Below are positions 10,780 to 21,254 of a DNA stretch of 64,000 nucleotides, in pieces. The stretch is from contig JAWQUS010000011.1 in assembly GCA_036365455.1 (NCBI GenBank), positions 7,026,001-7,090,000 of the forward strand, in the 5' to 3' direction. Below the pieces are notes generated by a model that saw nothing but the letters and a program-made list of their open reading frames with translations, was not told the DNA's origin and made no database searches. Positions within the stretch are counted from its first letter, which is position 1, and every line of letters starts with the position of its first letter. The position numbers and the translations under genes are program-made. The DNA is from Macrosoma leucophasiata. Lineage: Eukaryota > Arthropoda > Insecta > Lepidoptera > Hedylidae.

Positions 10780-11337
10780 TGAACTCGTTATTCTGTCCAG
10801 TCAATACTATTCAAAGAAAACTTTACCTATTTCGAGCGGGTACATAATATCATGTAATTGGACCGCCGACCTTAAGGTAATACTGGACTCAAAACTTGCT
10901 CTCACCTGGTTTTATATGAAAGGAAAAAAATAATCTTAACCTACGAAAGTGCTCGATTAAAATTGCGAAGTTGATCTTGATCCCAAAAGGTGTTTTTCTA
11001 TTTAATAAGATAATCTTTAATTACAACATTTGTTTGCTGGGCAAACAAAGCCTGAATAAATGTATTTGTGTTCCATGATAAATATTGTTTATTTATTCAT
11101 AATCCTTATGTATTTAGGACTTTAATTACTTTTGATGTGTAAATATTTCTTTATGAAGCGGGGGAGATGTATAGCGAAATGAATAGGGTGATACATATTT
11201 TTTAATGTTGTTTATTCGCCTTGCCGTCGGATTCGAAAGCCACAGTGGCTTAAAAATCATATTAAACAATAGAGTATTTAACTTTTATTGTGATTTCAAA
11301 AAGTTTAAGAAATGTTACTAGTTATAAATGAAAAATG

Positions 11338-11624
11338 GGCATGCTGCGATGGTTCGGGTATATATAAGAATGTCGAATGACTAAACAGTATATACAATGC
11401 GAATGTGGATGGTTGCAGAGGCCCAGGAAGACTTACGAAAATAGATCGAATTTTGTCGGATGATGCGGTCAAAAGTCTTAGGAATCAGCGTGCATGTATG
11501 AAGAGAATGATGAAAGTAGACGAGGCACGAGAGGTTTGTCAGAACCGGGATATCTGGCGCTCTAAACTCTCTGCCTACCCCGTTAGGGACCTGGCGTAAA
11601 GATACATACATACATACATAATTA
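11338..11624 (+). pseudogene. LINE C-terminal ORF fragment with (CATA)n tail
   Basis: Translated in shifting frames, the segment reads as the carboxy end of a LINE polyprotein: an MLRWFGY-like motif, then GPGR.TK, RACMKRMMKVDEAREVCQ, DIWRSKLSAYPV and a stop, followed by the short tail (ATAC)n at 11610-11624. The motif order (LRWFGH, GRP, R.DWR near the stop) is typical of RTE-like and related non-LTR elements. It is strongly 5'-truncated and frameshifted near its start. The copy-2 version at 27849-28139 retains a better reading of the first motif. Confidence 0.7.
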
Positions 11625-12159
11625 CTAATTTATCGTCATTGGAACCACTATAACCATAACTAATAGTTTTTGAGATATCACCATTCGAAAGTTGCATGTC
11701 ATGAAATTATCTCAAACGGCTGATATAAAATTTATTTTTAATTTATATTAAATTATGTACCTGCTTGTGACGTCACACGCTTGTATACATCTACGAGATC
11801 AAAGACGAATTCAAAAAATCTTTGAATATCTTCGTTGCATTTTTGTAAATAGTTTGCTTCTTAGAAAATGTTGGGATTTGAACAAGGAATCTAAGACTCT
11901 TATTATATTTTAAACTGAATCTTGTTTTCCCATTCTTTATTTTTGGTTATCTTTTTTATGTTTATAATTTTCATTCACATGTTACATTCGGAAATTGTCA
12001 TTAAAAAAAAAATACACATTGTCAAATACCCTATTTCAACAAACATAATAGGTTAGGATCCCACCGCAGAATCATTTCGTTCATCCAGATACGCTGCAAA
12101 CCTAGAGAATAATAAATATCCACTAAGTTGCCAATCAAAATTTGTTGGTTGATTTTCTC

Positions 12160-12262
12160 TAGTACAAATAGATTTTGCGCTAAACCGCGGACGGACAGAC
12201 AGACAGGCAGACGGACATGACGAAACTATAAGAGTTCCTTGTTTACTACGGAACTCTAAAAA
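12160..12262 (+). repeat. GACA-type interspersed repeat, fragment
   Basis: GATTTTGCGCTAAACCGCGG, a short GGACAGACAGACAGGCAGAC tract, ATGACGAAACTATAAG and GGAACTCTAAAAA. Same family as 1310-1626. The copy-2 counterpart is 31112-31214. Confidence 0.75.
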
Positions 12263-12370
12263 CGCGCTAATTCAAAACGGAAAAAAAAAGAAACGTAGGT
12301 ACATAGGTACTACAAATTGTTTGCCAAAACGCCCACACTAAGACAATTTTTTTGTACGCAAACATAGACA

Positions 12371-12658
12371 CTAATGGTGGTAGAGCTCCAGTGACGGAGC
12401 TAGCGGGCGTAGGCACCACCGCATTACCTAATATACTTGCCGCTAAATGGTAGTGTTCAGCACTATCGCAATCCGGTCAGGTGGTAGTGTACGGCACTAT
12501 AATTTTCGGCACAGAGGCATTACACCTTATGCCTCAGGCGTGGTAACGCATCTGCATTATGACCTTTTTCTTTGTATGGGCGTCTGTTGGTTGCAGTTAT
12601 CACTTAACATCAATGTGAACTGCATGCTTGTTTGCTCCACTTCCATTACATAAAAAAT
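12371..12658 (+). mobile_element. SINE-like family A, full length
   Basis: Runs from CTAATGGTGGTAGAGCTCC to CCATTACATAAAAAA, about 288 bp, with the 5' GAGCTCC...GGAGCT hairpin. The duplicate is at 31320-31599. Confidence 0.9.
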
Positions 12659-12839
12659 ACTTCCATTACGTAGAAATACAGATTAAATGTAATAGTTAAT
12701 AATTTGAAATAGCGAGCAGGTTAAATACTCTCCAACAAACCGTTACCTAGTTCGAACGGGCACATAATACCATGTAAAATTGGACCGCCAAACTTAGGTA
12801 TCTGATACTGAAGCTAAAATGTGCTCTCACCTGGTTTTA

Positions 12840-13260
12840 TATGAACGGATTAAATGTGATTGTTTTATATTATTTCGCATTAACACATGCTTGTGAAATA
12901 TATTTTATTTCAAGAAAATGGAAAGAAAAATTTGACTTCAGGCGAGACTTGAACTCGCTTCCTACTGGGAATCTAGTCCAGCTGCTCTTCCAACTGAGCT
13001 ACTGAAGTCCTGTCCGATTTGTCAAATCTTTCCTTCACATTTATTGCATTGCTTTTATGGTAGCAGCAGCGCCATCTATTGCCAAACTATGCTAGTTAGG
13101 CAACCGATATAATAGACTTTGCAGTTTATTGAATATCGTAAAGAAGTCGCTTTACCCTTAATAATAATAATATAATGTTTTATATTATTTCGCAATAACG
13201 AAAAAAATATATTTTGCCTAACTAGCATAGTATATCTTTCCATTTTTCTTTAAATAAAAT
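12840..13260. repeat. Foldback element containing a tRNA-like sequence
   Basis: ATTTTATTT...AGAAAAATGGAAAG occurs near 12900-12925 and inverted near 13232-13257. An inner inverted pair is ACTATGCTAGTTAGGCA (13089-13105) against TGCCTAACTAGCATAGT (13214-13230). Between them lies the tRNA-like block at 12946-13014. The duplicate in copy 2 is 31786-32202. Related broken pieces lie at 7570-7775 and 23860-24270. The element class is unknown. Confidence 0.5.
12946..13014 (-). pseudogene. tRNA-like sequence (pseudogene or SINE head)
   Basis: On the minus strand: ACTTCAG acceptor half, TA, a GCTC-AGTTGGAA-GAGC D arm, an anticodon region GCTGGACTAGATTCCCAGT, a GCGAG-TTCAAGT-CTCGC T arm with a perfect stem, and CTGAAGT pairing with the acceptor. 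The anticodon arm is irregular: a five-base stem leaves a nine-base loop, and a seven-base loop needs a mismatch. I therefore do not call a functional tRNA. Similar sequences are at 31888-31956 (identical), 23935-24011 and a partial one at 57277-57330. Confidence 0.6.
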
Positions 13261-13424
13261 AGGATTAAATGTGAATCTACGAAAGTGTGCGATACAAACT
13301 GCGAAGTTGATCTTGATCCCAAAGGTGCTTTTTTATTTAATAAGATAATATCAAATTTCAAAATTTTATTTGTTCCATAATAAATATTGCTTATTCATTT
13401 ATAATCCTTATGAATTATTTAGAA

Positions 13425-13615
13425 CTAGCTGTTGCCCGCGGCTTTGCCCGCGTGGATGTCGTTTATGTCGTAAATAACTAAGTAGCCTATGTTCTTTCTC
13501 AAAGTAGAGATAGAGATATCTCTATACCAAATTTCATTAAAATAGGTTCAGTCGTTTGGATGTGAAAAGGTTACAGATAGACAGAGTTACTTTCGCATTT
13601 ATAATATTAGTAGGA
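13425..13615 (-). mobile_element. Non-autonomous Helitron, about 191 bp
   Basis: On the minus strand it starts TCCTACTAATATTATAAATG and ends GGGCAACAGCTAG followed by T. The 3' end carries a GC-rich hairpin (CGCGGGCAAAGCCGCG region) just before CTAG. Internal GACTGAACCTATTTTAATGA and CTCTGTCTATCTGT match other short lepidopteran Helitrons. The 5' flank is T rather than the expected A, a small deviation. The identical duplicate is at 32367-32557. Confidence 0.75.
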
Positions 13616-13967
13616 AAGTAGGGATTAGTTGGGATCTCAATTAATTTTGGTGTGTAAATATTTTTTGATGAAATAGGAGATGTGTAGCGAAATGAATAAT
13701 GTTAGTTATATGTTTGTTTATTCGCGTTGTCGTCGGATTTGAAAGCCACAGTGGCATAAAATTCATATGAACCAATTCCACCAAACATAATTGGACCAAA
13801 ATAAAATATCCGACACATTGGCGGGATGTAAGCTCCAATTCAACGTTTGACGATTAATCAAATGAACAGAAAATGATTCATCAGTTTGAGAAATTACAGA
13901 GTTCAATCCACGCACTGAAAGATATCCGGATTAAACAAAAAATAACAAAGGATTGTTTGCAATTCCT

Positions 13968-14640
13968 CTATTTTTTTATATGTAATGAAGGTGGCAAACA
14001 ATCATGCAGTTCACGTAAACGTTGAGTGACGACTGCAGCCTTATCTATAGAGACCCCTGAGACCTTAGCTGTTATGTTTCTGTAATAGTTATAACGGGGC
14101 TATAGATTACCATCTAATAATTATAAATAATAATAATAGCAACCCATTATACGTCCCACTGCTGGGCACGAGTCTCTCCACTTTTTGAGGGGAGGCCTAG
14201 AGCTTACTCCACCACGCTGCTCTAATGCGGGTTGGTGGATATATAGATCAGTGGCCAACCCGCTGTCGGATGTTTTCAAACCGCCCATAAGGTCTCCGAC
14301 AAGGTTTAACGACTGCTGTCTATCGATAGCAACCGGGACCGACCGCTTAACGTGCCCTCCGAAGCACGGAAATGCGCATTTTAATTTGCCACTAGCGGTC
14401 AACCATCACACACCCGACGGCACCCGTATCGCTTAGCCGAGTAGATCGTTTACGACCTACACCAGCCGCGGGGCCATGCGCGCTTCTTCATTTTTTTTTC
14501 ACGCTTCCTGCAATACCATCTAAGCGGAACGTAATAGTGCTGAACACTGCCATTTGGCGGCAGATAGATTAGGTAAAGCAGTGGTGCCCATGCCCTACTC
14601 TGGAACGCTACCATCATTATTTATTAACATATTATATTTA
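13968..14640 (-). mobile_element. SINE-like family A interrupted by another element
   Basis: The minus-strand copy starts at a T-rich tail (13968) and runs to 14117. It resumes at 14514 with ACCATCTAAGCGGAACGTAA and continues to GAACGCTACCA. The interruption is the 14118-14513 insertion. The duplicate is at 32910-33582. Confidence 0.8.
14118..14513 (-). mobile_element. Nested retroelement, 396 bp, with 10-bp target-site duplication
   Basis: Inserted in the SINE-like copy and flanked by TACCATCTAA at 14108-14117 and 14514-14523. The left end on the plus strand is an A/T-rich AATAATAATAATAG run, equal to a (TTA)n tail on the minus strand, as in the 3' ends of several LINE groups. The body includes GTCCCACTGCTGGGCACG, CCGCTGTCGGATGTTTTC and CATCACACACCCGACGGCAC. 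A related copy is at 46870-47205. ORFs on both strands are unremarkable. The identical duplicate is 33060-33455. Confidence 0.8.
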
Positions 14641-15130
14641 TCTCTTCTATTTGTACTGTACTAAGGCAAAAAGAAAATTCGTGGAAGCGTACAATATTTA
14701 TATTTACCTAATAAAAACGGGTTCAGTAAAATCTAAAAACAAAGATTTGAATATGTTCTGCAAATTGTTTCCCAAAATGCCCACAGTGCAAAGCTAAGAC
14801 AATGTTGTTGTACGCAAACATAAACACTTAATAACCCTCGCAATAATACTGATTCATGGGCGCTATTTGCCAAAATCCGCAGATACGGAATTTGGCTAAG
14901 TCGTAGCAACAATAGATATATTAATAATATTATTATTCAATGCACTGTTGAGAACCATTTATTTGCTAACATAGTTCACGGTCAAGTACGGTAAATTAAA
15001 AAAAGTTAAAAATATGTTTTATCGTTCTTTTTTTAATTTACAAAGAAAATACAACTGACAGAGATATAGGTAGTAGGTAATAGGTAACTATAAGTCAGTA
15101 GTCTAAATTTTCAATATTTTGAAGTCCTTA

Positions 15131-15200
15131 CTTACAGGACCATGCATTACCACCTGACCAAAACACGACAGCGCTGAATACTACGAGTAGATACTATTTA
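15131..15200 (-). mobile_element. SINE-like family A, short fragment
   Basis: CATTACCACCTGACCAAAAC followed by GCTGAATAC and TTTAGCGGG match the 5' third of the family in reverse orientation. The identical duplicate is at 34073-34142. Confidence 0.6.
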
Positions 15201-16318
15201 GCGGGAAGTTGGAAAAAAGAGAATCATCATCTCGAAGGCATGAATGTTATCTATTCACCACACATAACACATAACGTTAGGTACATGTACTTGAACTGGT
15301 GCACACACACCGTTGTGCGGTGCCGACTACTGCCAACTAGTGAAAAAAAAGTTATTATTCATAAATGTTCCGAGCAAAATAAGCTCACGTACCTTGTGAT
15401 ACGGCATCTATACATAATAAAAAGTTAAGTCCCCCGCGGCGTCTGTCTGTCTAGCTGTTCGCGATAAACTCAAAGACTGCTATAATGTTTAATTCAAACC
15501 ATTCAAACGCGTTGCGAACACAGATGATGAGACTCGTGCCTATAACATTTATTGTATGGCAGAACGACGTTTGCGGTTTTTACTAGTAACTATTTAAAAA
15601 TAATATCATTCTAGATCGATTATACATCCAAGACTAAAGTAATTTTAATTTTAGTCCTGCGGGATAATAACTATTAAATTTTCGCGGTGTGTAACAAAAG
15701 GTACACATTAATTCTCGCAGACACGCTAACGGCACTTATTTAGATCATCTAGGCAACTCGCACGAGCAGAAATAACCTGTTTGAGTTCACGACTTGTTTT
15801 AATAAGTTTTTGCAAGTTTCTAACATATTTATAATGATGTGTCAATGTACTCTTAAGAGGTTTAAACTTTTACTCCAGTAACAAAAAATGTACGATACAT
15901 TTTGTAAGTTGGAAAGACTTACAATATTATGAATATGATGATCAATTAAATAACACTTAAGTCAAAAGTCGTCCATAGCTGGACAAAAGTCTTCCTCTTT
16001 ATTCCCATATTTCGTCGAATTGGCGCAGTAGATATAGTTTTATCGCGGCTGTTGCCCATTCCGCGTTATTGTATTTATTACCATCCTATTGGAATGGTTT
16101 CAGTGACATTATTTTTTATTTGTATTATTCATCATATTACACACAAACCTTAAAACCGTTGATTGTAATACCCCTTTACACTATTTTAGTGTCTCAAATT
16201 CTCATTAACTGCTCCAACCAAATAAGTACTATATAATACTTAGAATTGGTATTTTAAACCTTATTAGTCAATTTGGTAATTATTAAAAATGCATAAAACT
16301 ATTCAAGGATCACATAAA

Positions 16319-16425
16319 TTGGGGGTAGTATAGAATTCTAGTCACACCCCCGATGTCATTAAAGCAATACGCTCAAGAATCTAGCGTGGGTGTGTTGGCA
16401 TTTGCCTGAGTATATAAGCGGATGT
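16319..16425. repeat. Paired diverged repeat, left member, with TATA-like box
   Basis: CACACCCCCGATGTCATTAA...CAAGAATCTAGCGTGGGTGT is about 70% similar to 17297-17395. A TATATAAG lies at about 16412, roughly 30 bp upstream of CTCTCACG. A promoter-bearing LTR or a duplicated small-gene promoter are both possible. The evidence is only the repeat and the box. The duplicate is at 35261-35367. Confidence 0.35.
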
Positions 16426-17296
16426 TGTGGTTTTCTCTCACGAAAATAATAATTTCGCTTAATAGATTTGCCGTTTTGTTTTTTCTTTCTTAGTATTGTT
16501 ATTATTGGTATCATTACTGCTGAATTCTAGATTCAGCTACACATTGGTTCGAACTCGAAGGTTTCAAAAGATCACTTTCTTGAATTTTGTTTTGATTTAT
16601 AATCGACGTTGTTATTGTTGCTAAATGATTATTTTATTTTATCAATATTTTCCTCTTTGCGTCTCGGAAGGTCTCAATAAAGGTATCGCTTCTTTGTTGA
16701 GATCTCTCGCCTACAAAAACAAGTATCTTTGTAAAAATGTTTCCATTCTTTTTTTTGCCAGTTTACCGCTATTTGTTTTTCCTTTAACCTTTGTCCGTAA
16801 GCAACGTCAATGCGAGTGGCAAACATACCGGCGGTTTGAAGTAAGTGATTATTGCCGCCTATAGACTCTGCCTCAGTCTCTGCCCCTTCTTGTGGTAGCA
16901 GGTCAGTTTCAACAACATTCTCTGAACGGTTGGTGTTTAGAAAAATTGTATGAAATTATGTATAACACACACGTTTTTTCTACCTCTGCCTGTCTCTTCA
17001 GCGAATATTAGCATGAAAATACTTTTGTAGACATCTGTAGAAAGACTAAAGGTCAGAATATAAATATCTTGGCACTCCTGAGGGCTTAGATGTTTTTATT
17101 GTATAATTTCTTCACCATCTAAGACACTGTCTTAGACAGCCCAGGGTGGGCCTAGATCTGATTAAAAATGTCCTTCCCGACTGATCTTTGTATAATTTGG
17201 CAAAACTCGAAACCAATGGCATACATTTTTTTTAAGTCTTATCAGAATAATTAAATTCTAGTCTTCTTATTCAAAGACTAAATAACTGTCTTAATT

Positions 17297-17395
17297 GCGG
17301 GTAGTCCGGAATTCTTGGCACACCCCCGACTATATTAAAGCATTACACCCAAGAATCTATCGTAGGCGTAACGGTATGTGCCTGGGCATAATGAG
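17297..17395. repeat. Paired diverged repeat, right member
   Basis: GGAATTCTTGGCACACCCCC...CCAAGAATCTATCGTAGGCG aligns with 16319-16425 but lacks the TATA-like sequence. The duplicate is at 36239-36337, immediately before the end of copy 2. Confidence 0.35.
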
Positions 17396-17689
17396 AATTA
17401 TTTCTTCGTATATTAAATGCATGGATTTTTCTATTATCTTTTTGTGGATAATAGATTTGCTAAGCTAACACCAAAATTCTATTAAATTGTTTTTGTAAAT
17501 TTTTCTTGCTTCACCCATAGATATTCATCATTCTTCAAATATCTAAAACTCTCTCGTCTCTTTCTGACCATCAATCAATGTCTGACCAATAGGCTAGTTG
17601 ACACTTTTTTAAAACCAATTTTAGACGAATTGATGGATTTTTAGACAATATTGTATTAGGCCGTGAAAATAATTATATAATAATTATGC

Positions 17690-17722
17690 AACTTTGGTCT
17701 TAGTGTGGGTGTCCATAGGCTG
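17690..17722 (+). mobile_element. SINE-like family A remnant
   Basis: ATGCAACTTTGGTCTTAGTG and CCATAGGCTG are the remains of the copy seen at 1818-1989. The rest is deleted in copy 2. Confidence 0.5.
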
Positions 17723-17723
17723 T

Positions 17724-18013
17724 AAGGGGATACAGGCGTGAAGTTACGAAGAGGTAAATGCATTTAAGCATACATGCAAACACCCACGATTCGCCGGTTA
17801 CGTTTTGGCCCATGCAACAGGTGGTGAGCCTGTTGACATCTCCGGGCACATTACCAAACTTCGAGGTATTGGGAAATTACCAGAAAATGGCAAAATCCCA
17901 ATAGAACCAGAGATAAAGGACACCATAATCTCTGATAATCCCTTACCCGGGAATCGAACCCAGGACCCCAGCGTAGTAGTAGTGGTCTGCTACCACTAGG
18001 CTACCGAGGCAGT
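17724..18013 (-). mobile_element. tRNA-derived SINE (family B) with inverted end
   Basis: The minus-strand SINE body and tRNA-like head match 2087-2385. Its last about 25 bp, GGGGATACAGGCGTGAAGTT at 17726-17745, are in the opposite orientation to the rest. In copy 1 the end is collinear, so copy 2 has a micro-inversion or foldback at this point. Confidence 0.75.
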
Positions 18014-19061
18014 TAACGAAAATCAGGTAGCAATAAAATTACTGTGTTGATTGCCACTTTTATGACGTCCTTATAAAAGTAAAGTATCCTGCAAAATGTA
18101 GTCACAGTAAATAGAACACTGTACTATGATGTAGAAATAGAAATAGAAAATATTTTTATTTCGAATAGATTTTTACAGATACTTTCAAAACGTCAAGAAA
18201 TATAAAATACCTAGAGTGAATAACCATTACATGAAGTATCATACATCAATAGTAAATTAAAAATTAGAATTTAAACTACTTAGTTAAAACATAATAATCA
18301 CAAAATTTTTCAATTCCTTCAATGATGATAAATGAAGAAAAAGAAAAACTTATTCGTCCAGATCAAAGTTATTCACTTAGCAGAGTTCCAAGTGCGGTCA
18401 CTACTGAGAAGAACTCCGCTACCCAACAAACTCAGTAGGAGCTCTTTTAAACGAGAGCTTAAATCTAGTACAAATTATCGTGAAAAATCAAATAATGTAA
18501 ACGTCCATAGCATAGATGCAAATAAACTGCTATCTACTAAATTTGATGTAGCTCCTGCAAACATGTAGTTGTATAAACTGTATTATATTTCTTAAGAAAA
18601 ACGTAAGCAGAGAAAACTGCGCAGCTTGCAGTTGGGGAAGAGGACATACTTGTTTTGTTAAATATTGAATGACATTGCTAGCTTTCCACATAAGCCTGCA
18701 TAATGTGATGCCTTCAAGTTTTCTTAGTTAACTCAGAAATGTATGGCTCCTGTTTGAGCATTTTGTAGAAGCTAGTTTACTTCTGAAACTTGAGCACTTG
18801 ATTGAGTTTCTCAAAAGACGTATTCAACCGCAATTTCATGTTTAGATTAAACTTTTATTTTAGTCAAAGTTGTAGTAGGTTTCTTTCCACCAATATGAAC
18901 TACATTGCTCATGAATATATAATATTATATAATTAAGGCTGTCTTTTATTATTGGTAACTTAAAATATCTGCGACTAACTTACCTACTTAAACAATATCT
19001 GTACTTAGGTACAGCAAATCAGGCACGCCATAATGTAGTCAAAAAGCCAGTGTTTTTACGT

Positions 19062-19333
19062 GTGGTAGAGCTCCAGTGGCGGAGCTCGCGGGCGTATGCG
19101 CCACCGCATTACCTAGTAGACTTGCCGCTAAATGGTAGTGTTCAGCACTTTCGTGTTCCAGTCAGGTGGTAATGTACGGCCCTGTAATTTCCGGCACAGA
19201 GGCATAACACCTTAGGCCTCAGGAGTGGTAACGCATCTGCATTTTGACCTTGGTCATTGTGTGGCTGCAGTCATCACTTAACATCAATGTGAACTGCATG
19301 CTTGCTTGCCACTTCCATTAAATAAAAAAAAAA
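19062..19333 (+). mobile_element. SINE-like family A, near full length
   Basis: Duplicate of 3434-3708 with small differences (GCTCGCGG instead of GCTCACGG, a shorter A tail). Confidence 0.85.
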
Positions 19334-19817
19334 GAAAAGTTAAGTCAGTGGTCTAAGTCATAAACTACATAGTAGATATCGAAATGAACATCCTCATGAA
19401 AATTTAAGTACTTATATATTATTAAGTTGCAGAAAGGTTTTAGTAAGAAATTTGATAAGGAACATGTAAACAGGGAAAACTCTTCCAAGCTTGCTGTTGG
19501 GATAGTGTACTTATTTCATAAAATATTATATGACATCGCTGTAGCTCTCTACATAAGCCTGCATAGCGTGATGCTGTAAGTTTTCTTTGTTAACTCAGAA
19601 ATATATGGCTTCTACTTGTGAATTTTCTAAAAGCTAGTTAACGTACAAGTGAAACTTGAGCGCTTGATGGAGTTTCTCAAATGAAGTAATCAACCGCTTT
19701 TTCATGTTCAGATTTAACTTTTGCTATAGTGCAAAGTTGTAGTATCTTCCCACCAACATAATTGCTCCTAATTATATTAAAATTGAGATATTATGTTTGT
19801 TATTATGTTTTATGTTT

Positions 19818-20160
19818 ATTAGCTGTGCCCGTTACTTTGTTCGCGTGGAATAACTTTTGGTTAATTTTGGATCATAAATCTGATTTGCATTAATATACAC
19901 GTACACGATATTAGACTCACGCCACCAAAGCCACCAATGCAACCAACTCTATCAAATCTACCAACGCCACCAACACCACCACCAATGACACCAACGCCAC
20001 CAATGCCACCAAGGCCACCAATACCACCACCACCAACGCCAGCAACGCCACCAATATCACCATCGCCACCTATGCCACCAACACCACAACACAAATGCCA
20101 TCGACGCCATTAACGCCACCATCACCATCAGCAACGCCACAAACGCCACTAACGCCTATA
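19818..20160 (-). mobile_element. Helitron-like 3' end with CCACCAACG minisatellite, copy 2
   Basis: Counterpart of 4200-4520. The array at 19917-20155 contains extra ACCACCACCACCAACG units and lacks others. Confidence 0.6.
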
Positions 20161-20705
20161 TAAACCGCATTCAACTCTGTTATAAAAAAAAATATTTGGT
20201 GTCTGCCAATTTTCTCGCCCCCTGTTTTTGGAAAAGTAATTAATGTACAGTCATTCGAGTTTTACTGTCTTATTGTATGTATGGATATACAATTTTCAAC
20301 ATTGTAATTTTGTGCACTTTGGAAAACATCGATTTTTTCCTACCCTTATTTTGTGTATTATTTTATTATTTTTATATTCGTATATACATACCACAATTTT
20401 TGGCAAGAAATTTACTATGTGATTGTGGCGCACCAATGCCCCGTTTATTTAAAAATATTATTTCACACACACAACTAATACGGCGGGTGACTTTGAACAT
20501 AGGTTCTATTCTTACAGCGAATTGTGTGAATGATACGTATGCCATAAGTAGCATATTATACCTACGTACCTGCATATAATTTAGAATATTTTATAAAATC
20601 TCGTATTTCCTGTTTTAAACATTATAAAAGAAAATGTTCTTTCTTTAAGTCATACCTGTAGGTAAGCTGCTCTTACAAGATCCCAATTAAACTTTAATTT
20701 TACTT
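20161..20705. other. Copy-2-specific AT-rich interval
   Basis: About 545 bp with no counterpart in copy 1, where only about 35 bp separates the minisatellite from the family E repeat. A 100-codon ORF at 20277-20579 is compositionally AT-rich and has no recognisable motif. Either copy 1 lost this interval or copy 2 gained it. Confidence 0.5.
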
Positions 20706-21037
20706 CTGGTGGTAGAGCTCCAGTGACAGAGCTCGCGGGCGTAGCGTAGGCATCACCGCATTACCTTATATACTTTCCGCTAAATGGTTGTATTCAGCAC
20801 TATCGTGTTCCGGTCATGCGGAGGTAATGTATGGCCCTAAGGCTAATAGGCCTAATTCCCGGCACAGAGGCATAACACCTTAGGCCTCAAAAGTGGTAAC
20901 GCATCTGCATTCTGACCTTGGTCTTTGTGTGAGTGTCTATAGGCTGCAGTCATCACTTAACATCAATTTGTGATGCAGTTCACTTGTGTTCACAGTTCAT
21001 TTGTGCTTGTTTACCACTTACATTACATAAAAAAAAA
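20706..21037 (+). mobile_element. SINE-like family A, full length with internal duplication
   Basis: Starts CTGGTGGTAGAGCTCCAGTG and ends TTACATAAAAAAAA. Near the 3' end TGCAGTTCACTTGTGTTCAC repeats the CAGTTCA motif, giving about 45 extra bases. Only in copy 2. Confidence 0.85.
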
Positions 21038-21103
21038 CCGGACAAGTGCGAGTTCGACTCGCGTGGTGAGTTCCTTTTTTCATTTTAAGGTACGGAACCC
21101 TAA
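21030..21103 (+). repeat. GGTTCCGTA interspersed repeat (family E), internally deleted
   Basis: Keeps ACCGGACAAGTGCGAGTTCG and the terminal TACGGAACCCTAAAA but lacks the middle about 560 bp present at 4550-5183. The joint falls in GTGAG|TTCC, where both deletion borders carry GGTTCC-like sequence. Confidence 0.75.
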
Positions 21104-21109
21104 AAGTAA

Positions 21110-21254
21110 CCCCCTTACACATAAACGAACATTAGATACGTTTTAGCTATAAAATGCTTTGTCTTTATCAGTTGCATTGTCAAATGTGCAGGATAGAAAA
21201 AGACAAAGGAGAGATTAGCAATATTTAGTTAAAATACTTTTATGAATAAGAGGG
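21110..21254. mobile_element. 145-bp TIR MITE, copy 2
   Basis: Duplicate of 5188-5332, with TAA flanks preserved. Confidence 0.65.

Larger units (their letters stand above)
1003..17442. repeat. Segmental tandem duplication, copy 1
   Basis: This segment recurs directly downstream as copy 2 in the same orientation. Anchors: 1008 matches 17446 (offset 16438), 2178 matches 17805 (15627), 6575 matches 22500 (15925), 10124 matches 26613 (16489), and 12919-17442 matches 31861-36384 (18942). Offset changes mark copy-specific indels. At the junction (17439-17443) the copy end reads TATTATCTTTT and the next copy start reads TTTTGAGGATAATAG, so only about 3-4 T of microhomology is shared. Most mobile elements inside, including their target-site duplications, occur in both copies and so predate the duplication. 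Confidence 0.93.

Noticed and set aside
12946..13014. Functional tRNA gene
   Set aside because: The anticodon arm does not fit a canonical fold, and the sequence is repeated in foldback elements. Kept only as tRNA-like.
16625..16864. 79-codon ORF as a small membrane protein gene
   Set aside because: Hydrophobic composition comes from T-rich DNA. Identity between copies is uninformative because the whole block is identical.
16319..17395. Complete LTR retrotransposon
   Set aside because: The similar ends are only about 100 bp, diverged, without clear TG...CA ends, primer-binding site, or gag/pol between them.
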